NCBI RefSeq assembly: GCF_009933255.1
Contig: NZ_MAEI01000042.1
Span: 1-12,374 of the forward strand
DNA length: 12,374 bases
Direction: 5' to 3'
Origin: Enterococcus diestrammenae
GTDB lineage: Bacteria; Bacillota; Bacilli; Lactobacillales; Enterococcaceae
The notes under the pieces are model-generated. The model was not told the DNA's origin. It saw only the letters and a list, made by a program, of their open reading frames with translations, and searched no databases. Position 1 is the stretch's first letter; each line of letters starts with the position of its first letter. A program made the translations under genes and the position numbers. Below, piece after piece: positions 1 through 7,158 of this stretch.

Positions 1-96
1 TTGCGCTGCCAGTTCCTCGACCGATTGGCCAGACTGGTTTAAATCTAAGATCATCTTCTTAAAGTCTTCATCAAATTTTTTCTTGGCTTTTGCCAT
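1..96 (-). CDS. IS3-family transposase OrfA, N-terminal fragment (cut by window edge)
   Basis: Reading the minus strand from an ATG at 96 gives about 32 residues beginning MAKAKKKFDEDFKKMI and continuing with LNQSGQSVEELAAQ. This is the typical start of the helix-turn-helix OrfA protein of IS3-family elements (HTH_Tnp_1 type), which binds the element's ends. An AAAGGA ribosome binding site lies about 10 bases upstream of the ATG on the minus strand. The gene is open at the left edge, so it cannot be told whether the element is intact or whether the usual frameshifted OrfB follows. The family call rests on the N-terminal sequence alone. Confidence 0.7.
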   Translation of the reverse strand, partial: MAKAKKKFDEDFKKMILDLNQSGQSVEELAAQ

Positions 97-145
97 CGTG
101 GACACGTCCTTTTCTTAGTAGTTAGATTCTACCAAATCGTGTCCA
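1..145 (-). mobile_element. IS3-family insertion sequence, left-end fragment
   Basis: The first 145 bases are the 5' end of an insertion sequence transcribed leftward off the window. They contain the start of an OrfA-type transposase. Outside that lies a short leader ending in a TGGACACG-type terminus when read on the minus strand (the plus strand reads CGTGTCCA up to about 145). IS3-family elements characteristically end in TG...CA, which fits a boundary at about 145. The host sequence then begins, 40 bases before the wecB start codon. The other end and the target duplication are outside the window, so the boundary is inferred from the CA end and not proven. Confidence 0.7.
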
Positions 146-184
146 TGAAATCATCCTAACATCAAAAGCTTTGAGGAGGAAAAG

Positions 185-1324
185 ATGAAAATAAAAGTGA
201 TGACGGTATTTGGTACTCGTCCTGAAGCAATTAAAATGGCACCACTAGTTAAGGCAATTGAAGCTGATTCTAGATTTGAATCAATTGTGGCTGTTTCTGC
301 GCAACATCGTCAAATGTTGGATCAGGTTTTAGAAGTATTTAAAATCATTCCAAATTATGATCTGAATATTATGAAAGACGGTCAGACGTTAACTGACATT
401 ACAAGTCGTGTGATTCGTGAATTAGATGCAGTTATCAAAGATGCTCAACCTGATATTATGCTAGTTCATGGTGATACAACTACAACATTTGCAGCATCAG
501 TGGCTGGCTTTTATCATCAAATTAAAATTGGGCATGTTGAAGCTGGATTGAGGACATGGAATAAGTATTCTCCTTTTCCAGAAGAGATGAATCGGCAAAT
601 GACAGATGTATTAGCTGATCTCTACTTCGCTCCAACTGTACAAAGTAAAGAGAATCTTATCAGAGAAAATCATAATCCAGAGAACATTTATATTACTGGG
701 AATACAGCAATTGATGCCATGAAGTATACAGTCAAAGATGATTACCAAAATAGATTATTGGAAGAATTTAGTGATAAAAAAATTCTTCTAGTCACTATGC
801 ACCGTAGAGAAAACTTGGGTGAGCCGATGGTTGATGTTTTCCGAGCTATCAATAGACTGGTTTCAGAAAATTCTGAAGTAGCAGTGGTTTTCCCAATCCA
901 TAAAAATCCTAAAGTACGTCAATTAGCAAAAGATACTCTGATTGATTCCCCACAAATTAAACTAATTGAACCTTTAGATGTTGTTGACTTCCAAAATTTA
1001 GCAAATCACAGCTATCTGATTCTTTCTGACTCGGGTGGTGTACAAGAAGAAGCCCCTTCATTAGGTGTTCCTGTTCTTGTTTTAAGGGATACTACAGAAC
1101 GTCCTGAAGGTATTGAAGCAGGAACACTGAAATTAGTTGGAACAGATGAAGAGACAGTATTTACAGCAGCAACAGAATTGTTGCGAGATGAAGTTGCTTA
1201 TAACAAAATGGCACATGCAGAAAATCCTTATGGTGATGGACAGGCTAGTCAGCGGATTCTAGATGCTATTGCTTATGATTTTTCTGAAAAAGATTTGATT
1301 CGTCCTATAGATTTTAATAGCTAA
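185..1324 (+). CDS. wecB: UDP-N-acetylglucosamine 2-epimerase (non-hydrolysing)
   Basis: This cytoplasmic enzyme interconverts UDP-GlcNAc and UDP-ManNAc, the ManNAc donor for teichoic-acid linkage units and surface polysaccharides. The 379-aa protein has the usual full length and the family motifs in order: FGTRPEAIKMAPL near residue 9, HGDTTTTFA, HVEAGLRT, FPEEMNRQ, TGNTAIDA, TMHRREN, FPIHKNP, SDSGGVQEEAP and LRDTTERPEG. The last two form the nucleotide-binding pocket of the GT-B-like fold. A GAGGAGG ribosome binding site precedes the ATG. The gene is visibly more AT-rich than everything from 1550 to 9000, and an IS end sits 40 bases upstream, so its original promoter or upstream partner may have been cut off. 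It has its own terminator and is not co-transcribed with the LCP gene. The name mnaA is equally used. Confidence 0.95.
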   Translation: MKIKVMTVFGTRPEAIKMAPLVKAIEADSRFESIVAVSAQHRQMLDQVLEVFKIIPNYDLNIMKDGQTLTDITSRVIRELDAVIKDAQPDIMLVHGDTTTTFAASVAGFYHQIKIGHVEAGLRTWNKYSPFPEEMNRQMTDVLADLYFAPTVQSKENLIRENHNPENIYITGNTAIDAMKYTVKDDYQNRLLEEFSDKKILLVTMHRRENLGEPMVDVFRAINRLVSENSEVAVVFPIHKNPKVRQLAKDTLIDSPQIKLIEPLDVVDFQNLANHSYLILSDSGGVQEEAPSLGVPVLVLRDTTERPEGIEAGTLKLVGTDEETVFTAATELLRDEVAYNKMAHAENPYGDGQASQRILDAIAYDFSEKDLIRPIDFNS

Positions 1325-1342
1325 AGCTAGAATTAGTGTTTT

Positions 1343-1390
1343 ACTTCCTCCAATGTGCTTGACTAGACAGTATAGTGGAGGGAGTTTTTT
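1343..1390 (+). terminator. Rho-independent terminator after wecB
   Basis: ACTTCCTCCA at 1343-1352 pairs with TGGAGGGAGT at 1376-1385 (10 bp, one G-T wobble) across a 23-base loop and is followed at once by five more T residues. It ends the wecB transcript 19 bases after the stop codon and separates it from the LCP gene. Confidence 0.8.
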
Positions 1391-1536
1391 ATCAAACAAA
1401 CTTATTGATTATCTACCGAATAAGTAATGAAAATTTTCCTTATTCAGCAGAATCACCACAAAAAATAATTGAAATTTGGAACTAACTACTTTGAATATTC
1501 TGATGAGTAGACTCCTACTATCTCAAATAAAGAAAT

Positions 1537-1542
1537 GAGGGA
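1537..1542 (+). promoter_or_regulatory. Ribosome binding site that selects the TTG start of the LCP gene
   Basis: GAGGGA at 1537-1542 lies 7 bases before the TTG at 1550. The in-frame ATG at 1535 overlaps this motif and has only an A-rich stretch in front of it, so the TTG is the better-supported start. Confidence 0.55.
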
Positions 1543-1549
1543 CCATCTA

Positions 1550-2470
1550 TTGTCAACAGGTAAAAAAATCATTCTAGCGATTATCGGCATCATTGTTGTA
1601 CTAACTGTCGCAGTTGTCGGCATCGGGACCAAGGTCTATTTTGATGTCAAAGGTTCTGCGGATAAGACCTATGAATCCGTGAAGCGGGAGTCACCAGCGA
1701 AGCGTGAAACAGCCGTAGATTTGGAAGAACAAGAGCCGTTTTCGATCTTACTACTTGGGATTGATACCGGGGACTTGGGTCGGACGGAGCAAGGGCGATC
1801 GGATACCATGATGGTGGCTACGGTCAATCCGAAAGATAAGAAGACGACTATCGTCAGCATTCCTCGAGATACCTATGTGTCCATCGTCGGTCATGGGACA
1901 GACGATAAGATCAACCATGCCTATGCTTTTGGTGGGGCGGCGATGTCGATGGATACCGTGGAGAAGTACTTGGATATTCCTATCGATCATTACGCTGCCA
2001 TCAACATGAAAGGCTTGAAAGAGCTCGTCGATGCAGTGGGTGGTGTGCAGGTGCGTAATGAAAAAGAGTTTACCCAAAGTGGCTACACTTTTAAACATGG
2101 TCTGAATACTTTGGACGGGGATATGGCTTTAGCCTTCTCTCGCATGCGTAAAGAAGACCCTCGTGGTGACTATGGCCGGCAAGAGCGTCAGCGGGATATC
2201 GTCGTGGGTGTGGTGAAGAAATTGTTGTCGATGGATGGAATTACCAAGTATCAAGAAGTCTTGAATGCGATGGAAACCAATGTGACCACCGACATGCATT
2301 TTGCGGACATGAAGAAGATTGCCTTGAACTATCGGGAGGCCTTTACCCATGTCAAGACCGAACAGATGCAAGGGGAAGGCTTCATGCAGGACAATATCAG
2401 CTACCAGCGTATCTCAGATGTTGAGCTGAAACGAGTACAGGATATCTTGAAAAGTGAGTTAGGATTGTAA
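1550..2470 (+). CDS. LCP-family (LytR-CpsA-Psr) cell-wall glycopolymer transferase
   Basis: LCP proteins sit in the membrane facing outward and transfer undecaprenyl-linked teichoic acids or polysaccharides onto peptidoglycan. From the TTG start the protein has 306 aa (311 from the ATG at 1535). It has a short basic N-terminus, one membrane segment at about residues 7-27, a linker, then the LCP domain from about residue 63. Family signatures visible are LLLGIDTGD, GRSDTMMVATVNP, the catalytic-site SIPRDTYV, DKINHAYAFGG, and RMRKEDPRGDYGRQERQRDIV, whose arginines bind the pyrophosphate of the lipid carrier. It is a single-gene unit: terminators lie before (1343-1390) and after (2484-2518). Which polymer it attaches cannot be read from sequence; the nearby wecB makes a ManNAc-containing polymer possible but no more. 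Confidence 0.9.
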   Translation: MSTGKKIILAIIGIIVVLTVAVVGIGTKVYFDVKGSADKTYESVKRESPAKRETAVDLEEQEPFSILLLGIDTGDLGRTEQGRSDTMMVATVNPKDKKTTIVSIPRDTYVSIVGHGTDDKINHAYAFGGAAMSMDTVEKYLDIPIDHYAAINMKGLKELVDAVGGVQVRNEKEFTQSGYTFKHGLNTLDGDMALAFSRMRKEDPRGDYGRQERQRDIVVGVVKKLLSMDGITKYQEVLNAMETNVTTDMHFADMKKIALNYREAFTHVKTEQMQGEGFMQDNISYQRISDVELKRVQDILKSELGL

Positions 2471-2483
2471 TAGAGAGTAATAC

Positions 2484-2518
2484 AAAAGACTGAACGTCAG
2501 ATGGCGTTCAGTCTTTTT
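2484..2518 (+). terminator. Strong terminator after the LCP gene, probably bidirectional
   Basis: A perfect 13-bp stem is formed by AAAAGACTGAACG (2484-2496) and CGTTCAGTCTTTT (2505-2517) with an 8-base loop and a T-run. The A-run on the left gives a T-run on the opposite strand, so it can also end the convergent 127-aa gene, whose stop lies 31 bases to the right. Confidence 0.9.
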
Positions 2519-2548
2519 GGAGTTCTTGTTATAGATGGTGGAGAGTGT

Positions 2549-2932
2549 TTATCCTCGACTTTTCCCAACTGCCGCAAACCACTGCCGACGACGTTTTTCT
2601 TCCACAGATTCCAAGGTCAAGGTGAAGCTGAGTTCCAACTGTTGGATTTGTTTCAAGATTAGTCGCGAGCTCATCGTAGCATATCCCACGGCATCGAAAG
2701 TGTCCAGTACCACAGTTGCTGGTAACGCGGCTCGCAATTGGTTGAGCTGTTGGCTTAAAGAAAAATCCACTAAGATGATTTCATTGGTGAAATGTCGCAG
2801 GGAGAGTTGCGTTTCATTGAGTAAGGAGATGGCATAGTTTTCATCCTGCTCTTGGATTTGGGCGATCAGACTGCGGATGATGGGGTTAGGACTAAATTCA
2901 CTGTTTTCGACGAATAAAATGCCTTTTTTCAC
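2549..2932 (-). CDS. Unrecognised 127-aa protein, divergent from the Se/Mo operon
   Basis: I do not recognise this protein. It begins at a GTG with a GGAGTG ribosome binding site 7 bases upstream. The sequence opens with a hydrophobic strand (KKGILFVEN), has a second strand ending in acid residues (NEIILVDFSLSQQL), a third (LPATVVLDTFDAVGY) and helix-rich stretches, suggesting a small alpha/beta fold, possibly receiver- or Rossmann-like. The C-terminus is basic (EEKRRRQWFAAVGKSRG). There are no cysteines, membrane segments or signal peptide. It has base composition like its neighbours, a plausible promoter of its own at 2978-3005 and a shared terminator downstream. It is the only gene diverging from the selenium/molybdenum operon, but a regulatory role would be pure inference from position. 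Confidence 0.7.
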   Translation of the reverse strand: MKKGILFVENSEFSPNPIIRSLIAQIQEQDENYAISLLNETQLSLRHFTNEIILVDFSLSQQLNQLRAALPATVVLDTFDAVGYATMSSRLILKQIQQLELSFTLTLESVEEKRRRQWFAAVGKSRG

Positions 2933-2977
2933 TATTTTTCACTCCGTTTTTGAATGTTATCTGGACTATTAAAGCTA

Positions 2978-3005
2978 ACTATACAAGGTTTGGGGGGATA
3001 AGCAA
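2978..3005 (-). promoter_or_regulatory. Candidate promoter for the 127-aa gene
   Basis: On the minus strand, TTGCTT (3005-3000) and TATAGT (2983-2978) are 16 bases apart, about 45 bases upstream of the GTG start. The -10 is good, the -35 weak. Confidence 0.4.
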
Positions 3006-3018
3006 GGAAGTGTTCCTT
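3004..3018. promoter_or_regulatory. Perfect palindrome AAGGAA-GTG-TTCCTT, candidate operator
   Basis: A perfect 6-3-6 dyad overlaps the -35 region of the candidate minus-strand promoter at 2978-3005. It lies about 105 bases upstream of the operon promoter on the other strand. Its symmetry and position suit a repressor site, but no regulator is identified. A second, shorter palindrome (TTCTTAAGAA) lies 30-40 bases further right. Confidence 0.3.
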
Positions 3019-3123
3019 TCTGGCTTTTTCTTTTGAGAATATTAACCTTCTTAAGAAAGAATTTCCTTTCGCCGGAGTCATTGCTGAAGTTAGGAAAGAA
3101 TTCAAAATATTTTTTAGGTGAAA

Positions 3124-3152
3124 TTGAATTTTTTTAGTACCAGTGTTATACT
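3124..3152 (+). promoter_or_regulatory. Promoter of the selenium/molybdenum hydroxylase maturation operon
   Basis: TTGAAT at 3124-3129 and TATACT at 3147-3152 are separated by exactly 17 bases. This is a good sigma-A type promoter 158 bases before the xdhC-like start codon, the only well-formed plus-strand promoter I see in the 377-base gene-free stretch 2933-3309. Transcription from about 3159 would give a leader of about 150 nt. Confidence 0.65.
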
Positions 3153-3158
3153 TTGAAG

Positions 3159-3309
3159 GGTATAACGTGGTAGCGTTTTCTTTGTGGACAAAGAGCTTTG
3201 TTGAAAGTTAATTGAGATGGCGGGTTAGTCTGCAAAAGCGGGGTACGACGAGTAGGATTGAGCAAGTTCATACATAGTTTAAAATATGGCCATTAAAGAG
3301 GGGTTTCAA
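3159..3309 (+). promoter_or_regulatory. Long 5' leader of the operon with three small hairpins
   Basis: The inferred leader contains a row of short hairpins. AACG/CGTT is at 3164-3177. TCTTTGT/ACAAAGA is at 3179-3194, a 7-bp inverted repeat (in RNA about 5 bp with a 4-base loop). CTTT/AAAG is at 3196-3207. A weaker TCTGC-AAAA-GCGGG hairpin lies near 3229-3243. A leader of this length before a molybdoenzyme maturation operon could carry regulation. I could not match it to the molybdenum-cofactor, purine or any other riboswitch consensus, and no clear terminator or ribosome-binding-site sequestering helix is visible. Confidence 0.25.
3298..3303 (+). promoter_or_regulatory. Ribosome binding site fixing the xdhC-like start at 3310
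   Basis: GAGGGG at 3298-3303 is 6 bases before the ATG at 3310. It lies inside the longer frame that opens at the ATG at 3286, which itself has no upstream Shine-Dalgarno sequence. Confidence 0.7.
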
Positions 3310-4299
3310 ATGAAAGAAATCATTCAGACGTTAACTAGCAGATTGCCAAAGGAGGCTGTGATGCTGGTGACAGTGATCAAAAGTTCCGGTTCCACACCTC
3401 GTAAGAAAGGGGCCCGGATGGTGGTGACCGCTGCGGGTTTGCAGGCAGGGACGATCGGTGGGGGCAAAGTGGAATTTTTGGCAGTGAGCTTGGCAAAAGA
3501 CTTGCTGGAGAAACAGGAAAGCACTCAACAAGAATACCGCTTGACCCCCAAAGAAGCATCTGGTTTGGGGATGGTCTGTGGCGGAGGGATGACCTTGTTG
3601 TACCAATATTTAGCCAGTGAGGATGTGGGGCTTCAAGAAATTGTAAACGCTATTAGTGATTGTCTGGTGATTGGTGGCAGCGGCTGGCTGTTTCAACCGC
3701 TGGAAGAAACTGAGAAAGCCCCACTTATTTTTTATAGTGAAAAGACGGGCTGGCTAGGCACGAAAGAACCCCTCGTGGCTGCTTTTGATGAGCAGACGCT
3801 AGCTGGTGTGGCTTATTACGTAGAGGAGCTGACGCCGCCGAGCCAGGTTTATCTCTTCGGCGGTGGCCACGTGGCACAAGCCTTGGTGCCGGTCTTGGCT
3901 AATTTGGATTTTCAAGTGACGGTCTTGGATGATCGGGAAGAGTTTTTGAATCGGTCTTATTTTCCTGAGGTTTGCCAATTGCAACTAGTGGATTTTGCAG
4001 ATATTCAGCAGCTGGCTTTGACGGAGCAAGACTATGCTCTGGTGATGACCCGGGGCCACCTTCACGATTTGACGTTGCATCAGCAATTATTACAGACGCC
4101 AGCTTACTATCTCGGGGGGATGGGGAGTCGTCATAAGGTCGCGGTGATGAAGCAAAAACTTCGAGAGGCTGGGTATACTGAGCAGCAGATTGCGCGGATT
4201 CATATGCCGATTGGCTTAGCGATTAAGGCTGAGACACCGGCAGAACTAGCGATTAGTATTGCCGGGGAGCTAATCTTGGCGCGGGCTGAGCAAGGATAA
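3310..4299 (+). CDS. xdhC: XdhC/CoxI-family molybdenum hydroxylase maturation protein
   Basis: XdhC proteins bind molybdenum cofactor, promote its sulfuration and insert it into xanthine-dehydrogenase-type hydroxylases. The 329-aa protein has both family domains. The N-terminal XdhC/CoxI domain includes SSGSTPRKKGARMVV at 25-39, GTIGGGKVE at 47-55 and the cysteine motif MVCGGG with C90. The C-terminal Rossmann domain includes VYLFGGGHVAQAL from residue 180 and the family end motif PIGLAIKAETPAELAISIAGEL at about 300-320, with length close to the family norm. The ATG at 3286 is in frame but lacks a binding site, so 3310 is chosen. It is the first gene of a seven-gene operon of selenium-cofactor genes, so its client is likely a selenium-dependent hydroxylase. 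The symbol is by family; the cluster homologue is not always named xdhC. Confidence 0.88.
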   Translation: MKEIIQTLTSRLPKEAVMLVTVIKSSGSTPRKKGARMVVTAAGLQAGTIGGGKVEFLAVSLAKDLLEKQESTQQEYRLTPKEASGLGMVCGGGMTLLYQYLASEDVGLQEIVNAISDCLVIGGSGWLFQPLEETEKAPLIFYSEKTGWLGTKEPLVAAFDEQTLAGVAYYVEELTPPSQVYLFGGGHVAQALVPVLANLDFQVTVLDDREEFLNRSYFPEVCQLQLVDFADIQQLALTEQDYALVMTRGHLHDLTLHQQLLQTPAYYLGGMGSRHKVAVMKQKLREAGYTEQQIARIHMPIGLAIKAETPAELAISIAGELILARAEQG

Positions 4300-4333
4300 G
4301 CGAGACTTATTTTTCAGATAAAGGGGTGGGGAG

Positions 4334-5485
4334 ATGACCCAGCAGATTTACCTCAATCATGGCGCGACGTCCTTACGCAAGCAAGAACCTGTGATGGCGG
4401 CGGTGACGACTTATTTGCAACAAAATCAGGAACTAGCTGCAAAGCGGAGTTTTATGGGGGATGCTAGTGAGCGAAATCGCTATCTGGCCCGAGAGGCGGT
4501 GGCAGAGTTTTTCAATTATCCCGATGCCAGTCATGTGATTTTTACCGCCAATGTCACCACGAGTTTGAACATGATTTTGCAAGGGTGTTTGCGACCGGGG
4601 GACCATGTTTTGACGACTTCGGTGGAGCACAATGCCGTCCGGCGACCGTTGGAAATCTTGCGCAAACAAGGAGTCTCGGTCACCTGCTTGCCTTGTGCCG
4701 AGGATGGCAGTCTCGAGCCACAGCAAGTAGCACAAGCCATCCAGCCAAACACGCGCCTCTTGGTGATGACGCAGGCTTCCAATGTCTTGGGGACGATATT
4801 GCCGGTGCAGGAATGTTTTGCGATTGCGAAAACCCATGGTATCTTGACGGTATTGGATACCGCGCAGACGGCGGGTTTTTTACCTATTGATATGTTGGCT
4901 TTGCAAGCAGATGTGGTGGCGTTTACCGGGCACAAAGGGTTGTTGGCCTTGGCGGGGATTGGAGGCTTTATTCTCAATGATCAGGCAGCCGTCATCATGA
5001 AACCTTGGCTGACAGGAGGCACCGGAAGTTTTTCAGAGCTTGCGGAAATGCCCGCGAGCTTACCAGATCGTTTCGAACCTGGAACGCCTAATGAGCTGGG
5101 CATCTGCAGTTTGCAGGCTAGCTTATCGTGGTTGAAAGAGCAGGATTACTTGAGGCTGGCAGCCAAAGAACGTGAGCTAACCCAGCAGTTTTTGACAGGG
5201 ATTAAAGAGTTACCGGTGCGGATTTTAGGCCGGCAAAACGTCTCAGAATCGGTGCCACTTGTATCGATTGTCCCTCGGCAGCTGTCTTGTGATGAGTTGG
5301 CTTTGCAATTGTTTGAAGACTACGGCATCATCACTCGCAATGGTCTTCATTGTGCTCCTTGGGCTCATGAAACCGCCGGGACATTAGCGACGGGAACGGT
5401 GCGCTTTAGCTTTGGCTGGGATACGACTTCTTGGGAAATCCAGCAAGCCGTTCAGGCATTAACAGAAATTTTAACAAAAGAATGA
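4334..5485 (+). CDS. Cysteine desulfurase / selenocysteine lyase-like protein (EF2568 type)
   Basis: This is a class V aminotransferase-fold, PLP-dependent enzyme of 383 aa. It resembles the cysteine desulfurase family named after Enterococcus faecalis EF2568, whose genes sit beside selD. Expected role: removing S or Se from cysteine or selenocysteine and passing it to SelD or to the Mo cofactor. Visible residues are the PLP-stacking histidine H99 (SVEHNAVRRP), the PLP-binding aspartate D175 (LDTAQTAG), the Schiff-base lysine K201 (AFTGHKGLLA), the FEPGTPN loop at 248-253 and the catalytic cysteine C340 (NGLHCAPWAHE), which carries the persulfide or perselenide. The start has AAGGGG upstream. 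It lies 34 bases after xdhC and 10 bases before selD, so it is translationally close to selD. Substrate preference between Cys and Sec cannot be told from sequence. Confidence 0.9.
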   Translation: MTQQIYLNHGATSLRKQEPVMAAVTTYLQQNQELAAKRSFMGDASERNRYLAREAVAEFFNYPDASHVIFTANVTTSLNMILQGCLRPGDHVLTTSVEHNAVRRPLEILRKQGVSVTCLPCAEDGSLEPQQVAQAIQPNTRLLVMTQASNVLGTILPVQECFAIAKTHGILTVLDTAQTAGFLPIDMLALQADVVAFTGHKGLLALAGIGGFILNDQAAVIMKPWLTGGTGSFSELAEMPASLPDRFEPGTPNELGICSLQASLSWLKEQDYLRLAAKERELTQQFLTGIKELPVRILGRQNVSESVPLVSIVPRQLSCDELALQLFEDYGIITRNGLHCAPWAHETAGTLATGTVRFSFGWDTTSWEIQQAVQALTEILTKE

Positions 5486-5495
5486 AGGTGGAACG

Positions 5496-6518
5496 ATGTC
5501 CTTTTTATCTAGTTGTACTTCCGGCGGTTGCGGAGCGAAAATCGGTGCGGGGGAGTTGGCGACTTATTTGGCAAAACTACCAAGAAACACGGATCCTAAG
5601 CTGTTAGTGGGCTTTGATCGGGCAGATGATGCCGCGGTTTATCAGTTAAACGACGAACAGGCCTTGATTTCCACGGTGGATTTTTTCTCGCCAATGGTAG
5701 AAGATCCCCGGATGTTTGGGCGCATTGCCGCAGCGAACGCCATGAGCGATATTTATGCCATGGGGGGCAAGGTGCTGTATGGCCTGAACTTGGTCTGTTT
5801 TCCCCAGCAGCTGGACAAAGAAATCCTGGCGGAGATCTTAGTCGGCGGTGCCGAAAAAGTCAGTGAGGCTGGGGCCAGTCTAGCAGGAGGTCATTCTATT
5901 TATGACCATGAGCCCAAGTATGGATTAGCGGTCACGGGATTGGTTCATCCTGAGAAGTTTTTGCGAAATGATACGCCACAGCCAGAAGATGTCCTGATTT
6001 TGACCAAAGCCCTCGGAGTCGGCTTGGTCCAATCGGCAGTCCGGGTAGGGTTGGCTAGTGAGGAAGCGACTGCTGCGGCGCTGGCTTCCATGTGTCATCT
6101 CAATAAATATGCCGCTGAAAAGTTAGCCGCTTATCCGGTTCATGCTTGTACAGATGTGACTGGTTTTGGACTTTTGGGCCATGCCAGTGAGATGGCAGGA
6201 ACAGAGCAGACCTTGATCATCGATACGGCAGCTCTGCCATTGTTACCGGATGCTTTGCACTATGCAGAAGCGTATCTCGCGACAGCCGGTGGCGAACGCA
6301 ATCGTCGGTTTGTGATTGATAAGGTGGATTTGTCAGAAGTCCCACCGGCGTACCAAGAGCTTTTATTGGACCCACAGACTTCTGGGGGGCTATTGATCAG
6401 CGTAGCAGCTGAGGCGGCAGCAGATTTGTTGCAGGCGCTGCAAGTGGATGATCCTGCCGCTACCATCATCGGTATGGTAGCCAGTGAGCGGGGAGCAAAA
6501 CCGCTAGTGATTCTTTAG
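5496..6518 (+). CDS. selD: Selenide, water dikinase (selenophosphate synthase)
   Basis: SelD uses ATP and selenide to make selenophosphate, the activated selenium donor. The 340-aa protein starts MSFLSSCTSGGCGAKIG. C12 and K15 in the (C/U)GAK motif correspond to the catalytic Cys17 and Lys20 of E. coli SelD, so it uses cysteine rather than selenocysteine and needs no UGA recoding. Other family motifs are FDRADDAAVY, STVDFFSPMVEDP with the metal-binding aspartate, FGRIAAANAMSDIYAMGG, LAGGHSI, DVTGFGLLGHA and LDPQTSGGLL. The binding site AAGGTGG is 5 bases before the ATG. selA, selB and a tRNA-Sec gene are not nearby, which agrees with use of selenophosphate for a labile molybdoenzyme selenium cofactor rather than for selenocysteine. 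Confidence 0.96.
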   Translation: MSFLSSCTSGGCGAKIGAGELATYLAKLPRNTDPKLLVGFDRADDAAVYQLNDEQALISTVDFFSPMVEDPRMFGRIAAANAMSDIYAMGGKVLYGLNLVCFPQQLDKEILAEILVGGAEKVSEAGASLAGGHSIYDHEPKYGLAVTGLVHPEKFLRNDTPQPEDVLILTKALGVGLVQSAVRVGLASEEATAAALASMCHLNKYAAEKLAAYPVHACTDVTGFGLLGHASEMAGTEQTLIIDTAALPLLPDALHYAEAYLATAGGERNRRFVIDKVDLSEVPPAYQELLLDPQTSGGLLISVAAEAAADLLQALQVDDPAATIIGMVASERGAKPLVIL

Positions 6519-6551
6519 TAGTAAAGAAAAAGTAGAGAAAGAAGGAGTAGT

Positions 6552-7148
6552 ATGATTCAGATTGACGCATTAGGCAAACCTTGTCCGATTCCTGTGATTG
6601 AAACGAAAAAAGCCATCAAAGAGTTGGGGAACCAGCCTGGAGAAATCGAAGTCTTGGTGGACAATGAGGTGGCCTTGAATAATATCGAAAAAATGACTTC
6701 AGGTCTGGAAATTCCGACAAAACGGCATAAAATCGATAACGATCATTTCACGATTACGTTGTTTTTATCGGAAGCAAGTCAGCGCCAGCCCCAAGCCAAG
6801 GGTAAAAAACAGCCCACTACGACTTACCTAATCGGTCGTCAAGTCTTAGGAGAAGGGGATCCGAAACTAGGGGCATTATTGATGAAAAGTTACCTTTATT
6901 CTTTGACCGAACTAGCGACGGTGCCCACCGAGTTGATCTTCTTCAATGAAGGGATTTTCCTGACCTTAAACAGCTCACCGGTAATCCCTGATTTGCAAAC
7001 CTTGGTGGACAAGGGCACTAAAATCTATGCTTGTGGCACATGTTTGGATTTTTACGATGTCAAAGATCAGCTCGCTCTCGGGGAGATTACCAATATGTAC
7101 ACGATCAGCGAAAAGCAACAATTGGCTGACAAAGCCATCACGGTCTGA
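6552..7148 (+). CDS. yedF: Selenium metabolism protein YedF (TusA-like + DsrE-like)
   Basis: This is a 198-aa two-domain protein. Residues 1-73 are a TusA/SirA-like sulfur-carrier domain with the CPxP motif, C11 in GKPCPIPVIETKKAI. A basic, low-complexity linker (about 74-90) leads to a DsrE-like domain at about 91-190 that contains CGTC (C161, C164). Both sets of cysteines could hold a persulfide or perselenide. This domain pair defines the selenium-associated YedF family, found almost only beside selD. It is likely a selenium or sulfur relay from the cysteine desulfurase; no enzymatic reaction has been firmly assigned to the family to my knowledge. AAGGAG lies 4 bases before the ATG, and the gene is 33 bases after selD. 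Confidence 0.9.
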   Translation: MIQIDALGKPCPIPVIETKKAIKELGNQPGEIEVLVDNEVALNNIEKMTSGLEIPTKRHKIDNDHFTITLFLSEASQRQPQAKGKKQPTTTYLIGRQVLGEGDPKLGALLMKSYLYSLTELATVPTELIFFNEGIFLTLNSSPVIPDLQTLVDKGTKIYACGTCLDFYDVKDQLALGEITNMYTISEKQQLADKAITV

Positions 7149-7158
7149 GGGTGGAAGC

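Noticed and set aside
1418..1445. GAATAAG/CTTATTC inverted repeat before the LCP gene as an operator
   Set aside because: It is only 7 bp and AT-rich, lies about 100 bases from the gene and is not positioned on any clear promoter.
2535..2837. Plus-strand frame of 100 codons opposite the 127-aa gene
   Set aside because: It is the antisense shadow of the minus-strand gene and has no binding site or family features.
3159..3309. Purine or molybdenum-cofactor riboswitch in the operon leader
   Set aside because: I could not find the conserved core of either class; only simple hairpins are visible.
5496..5545. Selenocysteine at the SelD active site
   Set aside because: The position is encoded by TGC (Cys12), not TGA, and the frame is continuous without recoding.
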